A stretch of 64,000 nt of DNA from Limnohabitans sp. MORI2 (GTDB lineage Bacteria > Pseudomonadota > Gammaproteobacteria > Burkholderiales > Burkholderiaceae_C), in assembly GCF_027925025.1 (NCBI RefSeq), contig NZ_AP027058.1, positions 1,550,001 through 1,614,000 of the forward strand, in the 5' to 3' direction. This document shows positions 47,802-57,218 of this stretch, one piece after another. The notes under the pieces are model-generated. The model saw only the letters and a list, made by a program, of their open reading frames with translations. It had not been told where the DNA came from and did not search any database. Numbering within the stretch: the stretch's first letter is position 1; each line of letters opens with the position of its first letter. Made by a program: the position numbers and the translations under genes.

Positions 47802-50800
47802 ATGCTAATGCATCTGCCCTCTTTGAGTCCCGGCAAACGATTTGCCATGCCCCGCCCTGTCGGCTCTGCGGACGCATTGCTGCTCGCACAGCTCGGAACA
47901 CGCGAAAAAGCCAACCAACGACGCGTCGCCATCATCACCGCCGATGCGATGGATGCCCAGCGCCTGCAAGACGAAATGGCGTTCTTTGCCCCCGACTTGC
48001 GCTGTGTACTTTTCCCCGATTGGGAAACGCTGCCCTACGACAGCTTCTCGCCCCACCAAGACCTCATCAGCGAACGCTTGGCCACACTGTGGCGTATCTC
48101 GCAGGGCGAGGCCGATGTGGTGCTCATTCCCGCCACCACGGCGCTGTACCGTTTGGCTCCGCCTGCGTTTTTGGCGGGCTATACCTTTCACTTCAAAGTC
48201 AAGCAGCCACTCGACGAAGCCAAGCTCAAATCGCAACTCACGCTTGCGGGCTACACGCACGTCACACAAGTGGTCAGCCCTGGCGAATATGCCGTGCGCG
48301 GCGGTCTGATTGACCTCTTCCCCATGGGCTCACTCGTGCCCTACCGCGTCGATTTGTTTGACAACGAAATCGACTCCATCCGCACCTTCGACCCCGACAG
48401 CCAACGCAGCCTCTACCCTGTGCCCGAAGTGCGCTTGTTGCCAGGCCGCGAGTTCCCAATGGACGATGCGGCGCGTGCGCTGTTTCGCAACCGTTGGCGC
48501 GAAATGCTCGATGGCGACCCGACCAAGAGCCGCATCTACAAAGACATCGGCAACGGCGTGGCCACCGCCGGCATTGAGTACTACCTGCCTTTGTTCTTTG
48601 AAGAAACCGCCACGGTGTTTGACTACCTTGGCACATCGGCCACGGTGGTGTTACACGGCGATTTGGAGCCCGCTTTCCAACGCTTTTGGCAAGACACGCA
48701 AGACCGCTTCCGTCTCGTGCAAGGTGACCCCGAGCGCCCTGCCTTGCCACCAGCCAATTTGTTTTTAAGTGCCGAGCAGTTTTACGCCTCGGCCAACAGC
48801 TACGCCCAATTTGCGCTGCGCCCGCACGTCACTGACGTAGTCGACAACGCGTTTGCACAGGCCCTGCCCGATCTCACCGTCGTACGCGGCGCGGCAGACC
48901 CGCTGCAAAAGTTGCAAGCTTACGCAGGCAAAACAGCCAACCGCTTGCTCATCTTGGCCGAGAGCGATGGCCGCCGCGAGAGCTTGCTCGACTTCTTGCG
49001 CTCGTCCAACGTCAGCCCGCCTGCGTTTGATTCGCTGACCGAGTTTGAAAGCAACACAGAAAAAATCGGCATCGCCACCGCCGCGCTGCAAGTCGGTTTT
49101 AGCTGGACCGAAGCGGGCCTTGACCTGATCACCGAGACCGAGCTGTTCGCTGTTGGTGCCACCACACGCCGCCGCAAAAAACAAGAGCAGGTGAGCGATG
49201 TCGAAGCGCTCATCAAAGACTTGTCCGAGCTGAATCTGGGCGACCCCGTGGTGCACAACGCCCACGGCATTGGCCGCTACCGTGGGCTCATCAACATGGA
49301 CTTGGGCGAGAAAAACTCAGACGGTTCCCCCGCCCTGCAAGAGTTTTTGCACCTCGAATACGCCGACAACGCCGTGCTCTATGTGCCCGTGAGTCAGCTG
49401 CACCTGATTGGCCGCTACACCGGCGTGAGCGCCGACGAAGCGCCGCTGCACAAACTCGGCTCCGCGCAATGGGACAAAGCCAAACGCAAAGCCGCCGAAC
49501 AAGTGCGCGACGCCGCCGCCGAGCTGCTCAACATCTATGCTCGCCGCGCCGCACGCGAAGGCTATGCCTTTCGGTACTCGCCGCAAGACTACGAAACCTT
49601 CGCCAACGACTTTGGTTTTGAAGAAACTGCTGACCAACGCGCCGCCATCCACGCCGTGGTGCAAGACATGATCAGTCCTCGCCCGATGGACCGCTTGGTG
49701 TGTGGCGATGTGGGCTTTGGCAAAACCGAGGTGGCGTTGCGTGCTGCGTTTGTGGCCGTCACCGGCGGCAAACAAGTGGCCTTCTTGGCGCCCACCACTT
49801 TGTTGGCCGAACAACACTTTCAAACCCTCAGCGACCGCTTTGCCAAATGGCCAGTGAAGATTGCCGAGATGAGTCGCTTTCGCTCCACCAAAGAAATCAA
49901 CGCCGCCGTCAAAGGCATTGAAGAAGGCACCGTTGACATCGTGGTGGGCACGCACAAGTTGCTGAGCGAATCGGTTAAGTTCAAAAACTTGGGCCTCTTG
50001 ATCATTGACGAAGAACACCGCTTTGGCGTGCGTCACAAAGAGGCCATGAAAGCCCTGCGCGCCGAGGTGGACGTGCTCACCCTCACTGCAACGCCCATTC
50101 CGCGCACACTCGGCATGGCGCTCGAGGGTCTGCGCGATTTGAGCGTGATCGCCACCGCACCGCAACGCCGCTTGGCCATCAAAACCTTTGTGCGCAACGA
50201 AGGCAACGGTGTCATTCGCGAAGCTGTGTTGCGTGAACTCAAACGTGGCGGCCAATGCTATTTCTTGCACAACGATGTAGCCACCATCGAAAACCGCCGC
50301 GCGCAGCTCGAAGAGCTGCTGCCCGAAGCCCGCATTGCCGTGGCCCACGGCCAAATGCCTGAGCGTGAACTCGAGCGCGTCATGCGCGACTTTGTGGCCC
50401 AGCGTTACAACATGTTGCTGTGCTCCACCATCATCGAAACCGGTATTGATGTGCCCTCGGCCAACACCATCATCATGAGCCGTGCCGACAAGTTTGGTTT
50501 GGCGCAGCTGCACCAGTTACGGGGCCGCGTGGGCCGCAGCCATCACCAAGCTTATGCCTACCTCATGGTGCCCGACACACAGGGCCTGACCAAGCAAGCC
50601 TCGCAACGCTTGGACGCCATTCAACAAATGGAAGAACTCGGATCAGGTTTCTACCTCGCCATGCACGACCTTGAGATTCGTGGCGCGGGTGAAGTGCTGG
50701 GCGAAAACCAAAGCGGCAACATGTTGGAAGTAGGCTTTCAGCTCTACAACGAAATGTTGTCTGAGGCTGTGCGTGCGTTGAAGAACGGCGAAGAACCAGA

Positions 50801-51293
50801 CTTGCTCAGCCCCTTGAGCGCCACCACCGAAATCAACCTGCACGCCCCCGCCCTGCTGCCCGACGACTACTGTGGTGATGTGCACCTGCGTTTGTCGTTC
50901 TACAAAAAATTGGCCACGGCCAAAACGGGCGATCAGCTTGACAACCTGCACGAAGAAATCGTGGACCGCTTTGGCAAACTGCCCGCGCAAGCGCAAACCC
51001 TCATCGACGTGCACCGCCTGCGCGTACAAGCCCGCAACTATGGCGTGACCAAAGTAGATGCTGCGCCCGGCGTGACCCACATCAGCTTCAAACCCAACCC
51101 ACCGTTTGACGCCATGCGGATCATCGAGCTGGTACAAAAAAACAAACACATCAAACTCGCGGGCAACGACCGCCTGCGCATCGAGCGCGAACTGCCGGAG
51201 CCACAAGCCCGTGCACAAATGGTGCGCGATGTATTGCGTTCACTCGGCACACCGACCGCGCCTGCATCCAAGGCGGCTGAAGCGCAGTCATAA
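47802..51293 (+). CDS. mfd: Transcription-repair coupling factor Mfd
   Basis: SF2 translocase that removes RNA polymerase stalled at DNA damage and recruits UvrA. The product of about 1163 residues has the N-terminal UvrB-like module (about 20-350), the RNA polymerase interaction domain with GDPVVHNAHGIGRYRG (near 490), the RecG-like helicase with Walker A VCGDVGFGKTEVALRAA, DEEH box IIDEEHRFGVRHKE, and the C-terminal TRCF autoinhibitory domain (about 1005-1110). ATG 47802 or 47808 are both possible. uvrC lies 4 kb further on. Confidence 0.97.
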   Translation: MLMHLPSLSPGKRFAMPRPVGSADALLLAQLGTREKANQRRVAIITADAMDAQRLQDEMAFFAPDLRCVLFPDWETLPYDSFSPHQDLISERLATLWRISQGEADVVLIPATTALYRLAPPAFLAGYTFHFKVKQPLDEAKLKSQLTLAGYTHVTQVVSPGEYAVRGGLIDLFPMGSLVPYRVDLFDNEIDSIRTFDPDSQRSLYPVPEVRLLPGREFPMDDAARALFRNRWREMLDGDPTKSRIYKDIGNGVATAGIEYYLPLFFEETATVFDYLGTSATVVLHGDLEPAFQRFWQDTQDRFRLVQGDPERPALPPANLFLSAEQFYASANSYAQFALRPHVTDVVDNAFAQALPDLTVVRGAADPLQKLQAYAGKTANRLLILAESDGRRESLLDFLRSSNVSPPAFDSLTEFESNTEKIGIATAALQVGFSWTEAGLDLITETELFAVGATTRRRKKQEQVSDVEALIKDLSELNLGDPVVHNAHGIGRYRGLINMDLGEKNSDGSPALQEFLHLEYADNAVLYVPVSQLHLIGRYTGVSADEAPLHKLGSAQWDKAKRKAAEQVRDAAAELLNIYARRAAREGYAFRYSPQDYETFANDFGFEETADQRAAIHAVVQDMISPRPMDRLVCGDVGFGKTEVALRAAFVAVTGGKQVAFLAPTTLLAEQHFQTLSDRFAKWPVKIAEMSRFRSTKEINAAVKGIEEGTVDIVVGTHKLLSESVKFKNLGLLIIDEEHRFGVRHKEAMKALRAEVDVLTLTATPIPRTLGMALEGLRDLSVIATAPQRRLAIKTFVRNEGNGVIREAVLRELKRGGQCYFLHNDVATIENRRAQLEELLPEARIAVAHGQMPERELERVMRDFVAQRYNMLLCSTIIETGIDVPSANTIIMSRADKFGLAQLHQLRGRVGRSHHQAYAYLMVPDTQGLTKQASQRLDAIQQMEELGSGFYLAMHDLEIRGAGEVLGENQSGNMLEVGFQLYNEMLSEAVRALKNGEEPDLLSPLSATTEINLHAPALLPDDYCGDVHLRLSFYKKLATAKTGDQLDNLHEEIVDRFGKLPAQAQTLIDVHRLRVQARNYGVTKVDAAPGVTHISFKPNPPFDAMRIIELVQKNKHIKLAGNDRLRIERELPEPQARAQMVRDVLRSLGTPTAPASKAAEAQS

Positions 51294-51295
51294 GC

Positions 51296-51910
51296 ATGGA
51301 CTTTGAAATCGCCGTCATCTTGGCTTGCCTGTGCGCCTCCCTATGGCTCAAGCCTTGGCGCATGTTGGTGGACACCGAACTGCTCACGCCCTTGCTGGCC
51401 ACCTTGGTGCTGCTGCCGTGGCTGTGGGCGTTGCCCAGCTTGCACCAGATGCCGCTGCAACTGCATTGGTCGGGTGCGCCCTTGGTCACCCTCATGCTCG
51501 GTTGGCCGCTGGCGGTGTTGGCGCTCATTGGGGTGGGCATCGTCACCGTTTTCATCTCTGCCACATCAGTAGACACGGCTACCGCGCTCATCGTGTGGCA
51601 AGGCTTGCTGCCCGCCACCTTTGTGTTGCTGCTTGGCGCTGCGTTGCGCCGCTGGGTGTCGCACCACCCGTTTGTCTATGTGCTGGGGCGCGGCTTTTTG
51701 GGATCGGTGCTGTGCATCTTCGCCGCCAGCTTGTTGGCACAGTGGACAGGCCATGAATTACCCAATGTAGGCAGCGGCTTGTCCGTCATCGCGTTTTGGC
51801 TCATGGCTTGGGGTGATGCGTTCATCACCGGCATGGTCTGCGCCATTTTTGTGGCGTTCAAGCCGCAGTGGTTGGCCACTTGGTCTGATCAGATGTATTT
51901 GAAAAGTTAA
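51296..51910 (+). CDS. CbiM-like integral membrane protein (COG3235 type)
   Basis: A 204-residue membrane protein with six or seven hydrophobic segments, beginning 2 bases after the mfd stop. The segment AFWLMAWGDAFITGMVCAIFV followed by KPQWLATWSDQMYL resembles small CbiM/NikM-related membrane proteins found next to mfd and serB in Comamonadaceae, sometimes annotated as energy-coupling factor permeases. The conserved N-terminal metal-binding MHI of true CbiM is missing, so metal transport is doubtful. Function is unknown. Confidence 0.7.
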   Translation: MDFEIAVILACLCASLWLKPWRMLVDTELLTPLLATLVLLPWLWALPSLHQMPLQLHWSGAPLVTLMLGWPLAVLALIGVGIVTVFISATSVDTATALIVWQGLLPATFVLLLGAALRRWVSHHPFVYVLGRGFLGSVLCIFAASLLAQWTGHELPNVGSGLSVIAFWLMAWGDAFITGMVCAIFVAFKPQWLATWSDQMYLKS

Positions 51911-51936
51911 AACACACCTGCCGCGATAATCCCACC

Positions 51937-52653
51937 ATGACTTCTGCGACCGAATTTGCCCCTAGCCTTGTGGTTCAAGGCTTCACACCGCCACTGTCTT
52001 TGTCTGCGTTCAAGCTGATCGCGTTTGACATGGACTCGACGCTCATCAACATCGAGTGCATTGACGAGATTGCCGATGCCGCAGGCCGCAAGGCCGAGGT
52101 GGCAGCCATCACCGAGGCGGCGATGCGCGGTGAAATCACCGACTTCAAAGACAGCTTGCGCCGCCGCGTGGCGCTGCTCAAAGGTGTGCCCGAGTCTGCG
52201 CTGCACGAGGTGTTTGAACAGCGCCTGCGCTTAAACCCCGGCGCCAAAACGCTGGTAGACACCTGCAAAGCCCATGGCATGAAAGTGTTGTTGGTCAGCG
52301 GTGGCTTTACCTTCTTTGCAGACCGCGTGTGCGAGATGCTGGGCATTGACTACGCCCGCAGCAATGTGCTGGCCGTTGACCACGGCCACCTCACCGGCGA
52401 TGTGGTGACGCAAGACTGGGGCGATATTTGCGACGGCGCAGAAAAACGCAAGATGCTGCTGCACATCTGCACGCAAATGGGCATCAGCCCAAGCCAAGCC
52501 ATTGCCATGGGCGACGGCGCGAACGATTTGCTGATGATGGGCGAAGCCGGTTTGTCGGTGGCCTACCACGCCAAGCCCAAGGTGCGTGAACAAGCCATGG
52601 TGGCCATCAACGACGGCGGCTTAGACCGTTTGTTGGAAGTGGTGAAGCCCTGA
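51937..52653 (+). CDS. serB: Phosphoserine phosphatase
   Basis: Last step of serine synthesis, a HAD-family hydrolase. The 238-residue product has motif I FDMDSTLINIE (nucleophile D31, D33), motif II VSGGFTFFADRV, the Lys of AEKRKMLL and motif III MGDGANDLLMMGEAGLSVAYHAKP. The N-terminal ACT-like extension of some SerB proteins is absent, giving a short form of usual size in Burkholderiales. It follows the CbiM-like gene by 26 bases and is convergent with uvrC. Confidence 0.96.
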   Translation: MTSATEFAPSLVVQGFTPPLSLSAFKLIAFDMDSTLINIECIDEIADAAGRKAEVAAITEAAMRGEITDFKDSLRRRVALLKGVPESALHEVFEQRLRLNPGAKTLVDTCKAHGMKVLLVSGGFTFFADRVCEMLGIDYARSNVLAVDHGHLTGDVVTQDWGDICDGAEKRKMLLHICTQMGISPSQAIAMGDGANDLLMMGEAGLSVAYHAKPKVREQAMVAINDGGLDRLLEVVKP

Positions 52654-52660
52654 ACCACCA

Positions 52661-52683
52661 ACGCGTGCCAGCACGGCACGCGT
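52661..52683. other. Hairpin between convergent serB and uvrC
   Basis: Perfect 9-base inverted arms ACGCGTGCC (52661-52669) and GGCACGCGT (52675-52683) with a 5-base loop, in the 38 bases between the two stop codons. There is no T-run on either side, so termination would need another factor; it may protect both mRNA 3' ends. Confidence 0.5.
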
Positions 52684-52691
52684 AGTCACGC

Positions 52692-54599
52692 CTAGCGCAA
52701 CGCGTTGTAAATCGTCTGCGCCAACTCTTCTGAAATGCCTTCGACCGTGCACAGGTCGGCCACGCTGGCATCGGCCACACCACGCACGCCGCCAAAGCGT
52801 TGCAGCAGCTTGGCGCGTTTCTTCGGCCCCACGCCCGGAATGTCTTCGAGCTTGCTGCCACCCACGCGCACTTTGGCGCGTGCGGCGCGCATGCCGGTGA
52901 TGGCAAAGCGGTGCGCCTCGTCGCGTATTTGCGCCACCAACATGAGTGCTGCCGAGTCGCGGCCTAGGTAGACCTTCTCACGCCCATCGGCGAACACCAA
53001 CTCTTCTAGGCCCACTTTGCGGCCCTCGCCTTTTTCCACACCCACGATGCGCGAGAGGTCAAGGCCCAACGATTCAAACACCTCACGCGCCATGCTCACT
53101 TGGCCTTTGCCGCCATCAATCAGCACGAGGTCGGGCAACTTGCCCTCGCCTGCGCGCACGGCCTCTGCCAGCTTGTTGTAGCGGCGCACCAGCACTTGGC
53201 GCATGGCGGCGTAGTCGTCGCCGCCGGTAATGTCGTCGATGTTGTAGCGGCGGTATTCGGCGCTTTGCATTTTGTGATGGTGGTACACCACGCACGACGC
53301 CTGCGTGGCCTCGCCCGCAGTGTGCGAAATGTCAAAGCACTCCACACGCATTTGTTCCAGGTCTTCCATGGCCAAGTCCAGCGCCTCGGCCAAGGCGCGG
53401 GTACGGGCTTGTTGCGAGCCTTCTTCGGCCAGCAAGCGGGCCAGTTGAATGTCGGCGTTTTGCTGCGCCATCTCCAGCCAAATGCGACGCTGCTCGCGCG
53501 GTTGGTGCACCGCTGTGATCTTGACGCCTGTTTGCTCGGTCAAGGCTTGCAGCAGCGCCTTGTCCACCGCATGGCTGGTGATGAGCGTGGGCGGCACGGG
53601 CACTTCTAAGTAGTGCTGACTGATGAACGCCTCCAGCACATCGGCAGGTTCGTCTTGGTCCACATGCACGGGGAAATACGGTCTGTCACCCAAGTGGCGG
53701 CCACCGCGCACCATGGCCAAGTTCACACACGCTTTGCCGCCTTGCACTTTGACGGCGAGGATGTCCACATCCTGGTCGCCCACGGTGTCTACCGCTTGCT
53801 GGTGCAGCACTTTAGACAGAGCGCTCATTTGGTTGCGCAGCTCGGCGGCTTGTTCAAACTCTAGCTTTTCAGAGTGCGCCATCATGCGCGCTTCAATCGC
53901 GGCCATCACCTCTTGGGTTTCGCCCTTGAGCAAACGCATGGCGCTGTCGACATCGCGCTGGTAGTCGGCTGCTGAAATTTGGCCCACGCACGGGCCTGAG
54001 CAACGCTTGATTTGAAACAGCAAGCACGGGCGCGTGCGGTTGTTGAACACCGTGTCTTCGCAGGTGCGCAAGCGAAACACTTTTTGCAAGAGCTGAATCG
54101 CTTCGCGCACCGCCCACACGCTGGGGTATGGGCCAAAGTAATGGTGGCGTTTGTCCACCGCGCCACGGTAGTACACGATGCGCGAGACCTGCGCCGCCGA
54201 AGGATGGCCCGAGCTTTGCGCTGCTGCGCTGGTGCTGGCGTGCGTGACCTTCAAGTACGGGTAGCTCTTGTCGTCGCGAAACAAGATGTTGTACTTGGGC
54301 TTGAGCGTTTTGATGAGGTTGTTCTCAAGCAGCAGCGCCTCGGCCTCAGAGCGCACCACCGTGGTTTCCATGCGTGCAATCTTGCCCACCATGTGGCCAA
54401 TGCGTGTGCCGCCGTGGTCTTTTTGGAAATAGCTCGACACCCGCTTTTTCAGGTTGATGGCCTTGCCCACGTAGAGCACTTGCTCTTGCGCGTCGAAGTA
54501 GCGGTACACGCCCGGCAGCGCAGGTAAGCTGGCCACTTGGGCCAGTAGCTCGGGCGCGTGGCGTGATGTATTTTTTTCGGGCGTGGTGTCTTCAGACAT
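52692..54599 (-). CDS. uvrC: Excinuclease ABC subunit C
   Basis: Makes the two incisions in nucleotide excision repair. The 635-residue product has the N-terminal GIY-YIG nuclease ([18 protein letters not shown], about 30-110), a Cys-containing linker ([17 protein letters not shown]), the UvrB-interacting UVR motif ([19 protein letters not shown]), the RNase H-like nuclease with [11 protein letters not shown] and [10 protein letters not shown], and a C-terminal helix-hairpin-helix pair ([18 protein letters not shown]). ATG 54599 matches the family; the frame further upstream overlaps the divergent earP and is rejected. Confidence 0.97.
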   Translation of the reverse strand: MSEDTTPEKNTSRHAPELLAQVASLPALPGVYRYFDAQEQVLYVGKAINLKKRVSSYFQKDHGGTRIGHMVGKIARMETTVVRSEAEALLLENNLIKTLKPKYNILFRDDKSYPYLKVTHASTSAAAQSSGHPSAAQVSRIVYYRGAVDKRHHYFGPYPSVWAVREAIQLLQKVFRLRTCEDTVFNNRTRPCLLFQIKRCSGPCVGQISAADYQRDVDSAMRLLKGETQEVMAAIEARMMAHSEKLEFEQAAELRNQMSALSKVLHQQAVDTVGDQDVDILAVKVQGGKACVNLAMVRGGRHLGDRPYFPVHVDQDEPADVLEAFISQHYLEVPVPPTLITSHAVDKALLQALTEQTGVKITAVHQPREQRRIWLEMAQQNADIQLARLLAEEGSQQARTRALAEALDLAMEDLEQMRVECFDISHTAGEATQASCVVYHHHKMQSAEYRRYNIDDITGGDDYAAMRQVLVRRYNKLAEAVRAGEGKLPDLVLIDGGKGQVSMAREVFESLGLDLSRIVGVEKGEGRKVGLEELVFADGREKVYLGRDSAALMLVAQIRDEAHRFAITGMRAARAKVRVGGSKLEDIPGVGPKKRAKLLQRFGGVRGVADASVADLCTVEGISEELAQTIYNALR

Positions 54600-54624
54600 A
54601 CGCGTATTGTGGACAATCTCAAGC

Positions 54625-55776
54625 GTGAATTTCAGCCACGCCCCATCAACGACCGCCACACCTGCTTTGCGCTGGGATGTGTTTTGTCGCGTCATCGACA
54701 ACCACGGCGACTTGGGCGTGTGCTGGCGGTTGTGCGCCGACCTCGCACAGCGCGGCCAACGTGTGCGCCTGTGGGTGGACGATGCATCAGCCTTGGCTTG
54801 GATGGCTCCGCAGGGCTGCACAGGTGTCAATGTCCACGCGTGGCCAGCATCCAAAAGCGACTACACCGATTGTGCCGATGTGGTGATTGAAGCCTTTGGC
54901 TGCGAATTGCCTGAACATGTACAGAGCACGATTGCGTCACAGCAACCCACACCCGTCGTGTGGATCAACCTCGAATACCTGAGTGCAGAAGATTTTGTGG
55001 AACGCTGCCACGGACTGCCCTCCCCCGTGATGAGTGGTCCTGCCAAAGGCTGCACCAAGTGGTTTTTCTACCCAGGCTTCACGCCTGCCACTGGTGGCTT
55101 GTTGCGTGAACCTGATTTACAGAAACGCCAAGCAGCATTCATTCCTGATGAGTGGCTAAATCAGCTGAACTTGCCACTGCGTATGCATGCACAGCGCATG
55201 TCTTTGTTCTGCTACGAACCTGCCGTGCTCAGCACATGGTTGAAGCAACTTGCAAAACAACCATTACCGGTTGACATATTGGTTGCCCGTGGTCGACCAC
55301 AAGCAGCGGTGAAGACGGCGCTAGACCACTTAGGCTGGGCAAATACCGCCAGCACATGGCAGCAAGGCATTTCGTCCGCACAAGGTCAATTGGTTCTGCA
55401 TCCGCTGCCTTATCTCAGCCAAACCGACTTTGACCATCTGCTGTGGTCTTGCGACTTGAATATGGTGAGAGGCGAAGATTCACTGGTTCGCGCACTGTGG
55501 GCTGGCAAGCCGTTCGTGTGGCACATCTATCCTCAAGACGACAATGCACATCACGTCAAGTTAGAAGCTTTCCTAAACTCATTGCAAGCACCAACAAGTC
55601 TGCGCGAATTTCATCTTGCGTGGAATGGGATCAGCACCTCATTCACGACACCTGACTCTGAAGTGCTTAAGACATGGCTCACAGCGACTCAAGCAATGCG
55701 CCAACGCTTGCAATGGCAAGTCGACTTAACCACGCAGCTTTTGCTTCATACCTTTAAAACGACTTTCAAAAATTGA
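54625..55776 (+). CDS. earP: EF-P arginine rhamnosyltransferase EarP
   Basis: GT-B fold enzyme (DUF2331) that puts rhamnose from dTDP-rhamnose on Arg32 of EF-P, activating it for polyproline rescue. The 383-residue product starts near [21 protein letters not shown] (with the conserved Asp and nucleotide-sugar site residues) and has the C-terminal [26 protein letters not shown] that binds the donor. GTG 54625 is taken as start; TTG 54607 is possible. The divergent uvrC starts only 25 bases away. efp follows downstream after two small genes and carries the matching Arg32. Confidence 0.94.
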   Translation: MNFSHAPSTTATPALRWDVFCRVIDNHGDLGVCWRLCADLAQRGQRVRLWVDDASALAWMAPQGCTGVNVHAWPASKSDYTDCADVVIEAFGCELPEHVQSTIASQQPTPVVWINLEYLSAEDFVERCHGLPSPVMSGPAKGCTKWFFYPGFTPATGGLLREPDLQKRQAAFIPDEWLNQLNLPLRMHAQRMSLFCYEPAVLSTWLKQLAKQPLPVDILVARGRPQAAVKTALDHLGWANTASTWQQGISSAQGQLVLHPLPYLSQTDFDHLLWSCDLNMVRGEDSLVRALWAGKPFVWHIYPQDDNAHHVKLEAFLNSLQAPTSLREFHLAWNGISTSFTTPDSEVLKTWLTATQAMRQRLQWQVDLTTQLLLHTFKTTFKN

Positions 55777-55820
55777 ATTTTTGGTAACAAAGTTATTTAT
55801 TTAAGTTAATAAATACACCA

Positions 55821-55851
55821 AATGGCATACGAAAATATAGCGTATGTCATT
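55821..55851. other. Hairpin covering a start codon
   Basis: Arms of 11 bases, AATGGCATACG (55821-55831) and CGTATGTCATT (55841-55851), pair at all positions with one G-U, enclosing a 9-base loop. The ATG of the next gene (55844) lies inside the right arm. There is no following T-run. The region from 55777 to 55843 is AT-rich and otherwise holds no recognised site. Confidence 0.6.
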
Positions 55852-56341
55852 TCAAGCACCTAATTCACCCCGTCTATTCGCCATGTTCATGGTGACGTGG
55901 TCGCTGCTGAACTTGGCTCATGCAGAAAATCTCAGCCAACCCCGAGCTATCTGGCACTGTTCGCGCAACCTACCTGAGCCCCCAAGCGCCAATGCCATGG
56001 CGCCACAAGATGAATTCAAGCTCTCGTCCTTAGACACCATTGGCGTCACTCTTTCCGATTTAGTGGATGTTTACGCTGGTTTTGATGTTCGGATTGGGAA
56101 CATGCCGCTAGTCGGTTGCTTCATGCCTGGACAAGACACTATGTCAAGGCACCTTCTCGAATCTCTGAGCCTAAAACCTCATGTGCTTCAAAAACTCAGC
56201 GCCCAAAGCGCCATTGTCTTAGGACAACTGGTCCCCGTCACTGATGAAGAACATATGCAAATCTGCTTGAGCAAATATTTTCCATCGTTTGGATATTTGT
56301 CTAGCGAAGTAATTTCCGAGAAATTTGCGCCTTGCTTTTAA
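55844..56341 (+). CDS. Hypothetical secreted protein, 165 aa
   Basis: Not recognised. The precursor has a probable signal peptide (hydrophobic LFAMFMVTWSLLNLAHA, cleavage likely after A27), leaving about 138 residues with four cysteines (in IWHC, LVGC, MQIC and APCF) that could form two disulfides in the periplasm. TLSDLVDVYAGFDVRIGNMPLVGCF is the most conserved-looking part. It is more AT-rich than its neighbours and sits between earP and efp; its start codon lies in a hairpin. A role in translation is not implied. An internal start near 55883 would shorten the signal peptide too much. Confidence 0.65.
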   Translation: MSFQAPNSPRLFAMFMVTWSLLNLAHAENLSQPRAIWHCSRNLPEPPSANAMAPQDEFKLSSLDTIGVTLSDLVDVYAGFDVRIGNMPLVGCFMPGQDTMSRHLLESLSLKPHVLQKLSAQSAIVLGQLVPVTDEEHMQICLSKYFPSFGYLSSEVISEKFAPCF

Positions 56342-56367
56342 GACTTCGCAAAAAACAGAACAAGCTT

Positions 56368-56565
56368 ATGCATCACGTTCGACACCACCTGACATCACCG
56401 AAACTAAACTGCATCAAAACGCTACTGTTAACTTCTGTGCTGTCGGCTTGTGGCGGAGGAAATAGTAACGACGGCATTAAAAGCTACGCTCACATGAGCA
56501 AGCTAGAATATGCATCTTTGTTAAAAGACACCCCTTTTAAAATTTATCTGTCAAAACCCCTATGA
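56368..56565 (+). CDS. Small putative lipoprotein, 65 aa
   Basis: Not recognised as a named gene. From ATG 56368 the product has a basic N-terminal part with several His, a hydrophobic stretch ([14 protein letters not shown]) and a lipobox LSAC with lipidation Cys28, followed by GGGNSND and a 38-residue mature peptide. The stop overlaps the efp ATG (ATGA), so if translated it would be coupled to efp. It is short and AT-rich, hence moderate confidence; a longer frame from 56332 lacks a lipoprotein-like start. Confidence 0.5.
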   Translation: MHHVRHHLTSPKLNCIKTLLLTSVLSACGGGNSNDGIKSYAHMSKLEYASLLKDTPFKIYLSKPL

Positions 56566-57116
56566 AAACCGCACAAGAAATCCGCGTTGGCAACGTCATC
56601 ATGCACGGCAAGGACCCTATGGTTGTCCTGCGCACCGAATACCAACGTGGCGGTCGTGGCTCGTCCACCGTTCGCATGAAATTGAAAAGCTTGATCGCTA
56701 ACTTCGGCACCGAAGTCGTGTTCAAAGCTGACGACAAAATGGACCAAGTCATCTTGGACAAGAAAGAGTGCACCTACTCTTACTTTGCAGATCCCATGTA
56801 TGTGTGCATGGACGCTGACTTCAACCAATACGAAGTCGAAGCCAGCAACATGGGCGATGCTCTGAACTACCTTGAAGACGGCATGGAACTCGAAGTGGTG
56901 TTCTACGACGAGAAAGCCATCTCTGTCGAATTGCCCACCAACGTCACCCGCGAAATCACTTGGACTGAACCAGCCGTCAAAGGCGACACCTCAGGCAAAG
57001 TGTTGAAGCCCGCCAAAATCGCAACAGGTTTCGAAGTCGCTGTCCCCTTGTTCGTGGACCAAGGTGACAAGATCGAAATCGACACACGCACTGGCGAATA
57101 CCGCAAACGCGTCTAA
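56562..57116 (+). CDS. efp: Elongation factor P
   Basis: Rescues ribosomes stalled at polyproline stretches. The 184-residue product has the KOW-like domain 1 with the tip loop YQRGGRGSS, in which Arg32 stands at the modified position, and two OB domains with [17 protein letters not shown] and the C-terminal [17 protein letters not shown]. Arg32 rather than Lys34 fits modification by the rhamnosyltransferase EarP encoded upstream. Start ATG overlaps the small lipoprotein gene. A strong terminator follows. Confidence 0.98.
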   Translation: MKTAQEIRVGNVIMHGKDPMVVLRTEYQRGGRGSSTVRMKLKSLIANFGTEVVFKADDKMDQVILDKKECTYSYFADPMYVCMDADFNQYEVEASNMGDALNYLEDGMELEVVFYDEKAISVELPTNVTREITWTEPAVKGDTSGKVLKPAKIATGFEVAVPLFVDQGDKIEIDTRTGEYRKRV

Positions 57117-57153
57117 ACCTTCCCTGTTAAGCCTTCACGGGTTTTACAAAATC

Positions 57154-57177
57154 AAGGCTCCTTCGGGAGCCTTTTTT
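57154..57177 (+). terminator. Rho-independent terminator after efp
   Basis: Perfect 8-base stem AAGGCTCC (57154-57161) and GGAGCCTT (57166-57173) closed by a TTCG tetraloop and followed by six T, 38 bases after the efp stop. Confidence 0.92.
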
Positions 57178-57218
57178 CATGTCTGAGCAAACTGCATTTC
57201 TGCCAGTAACATCGCGAC

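Noticed and set aside
49317..50513. A 398-codon open frame antisense to mfd
   Set aside because: It mirrors the mfd reading frame, is His/Gln/Ala-rich without family features and lies wholly inside a certain gene.
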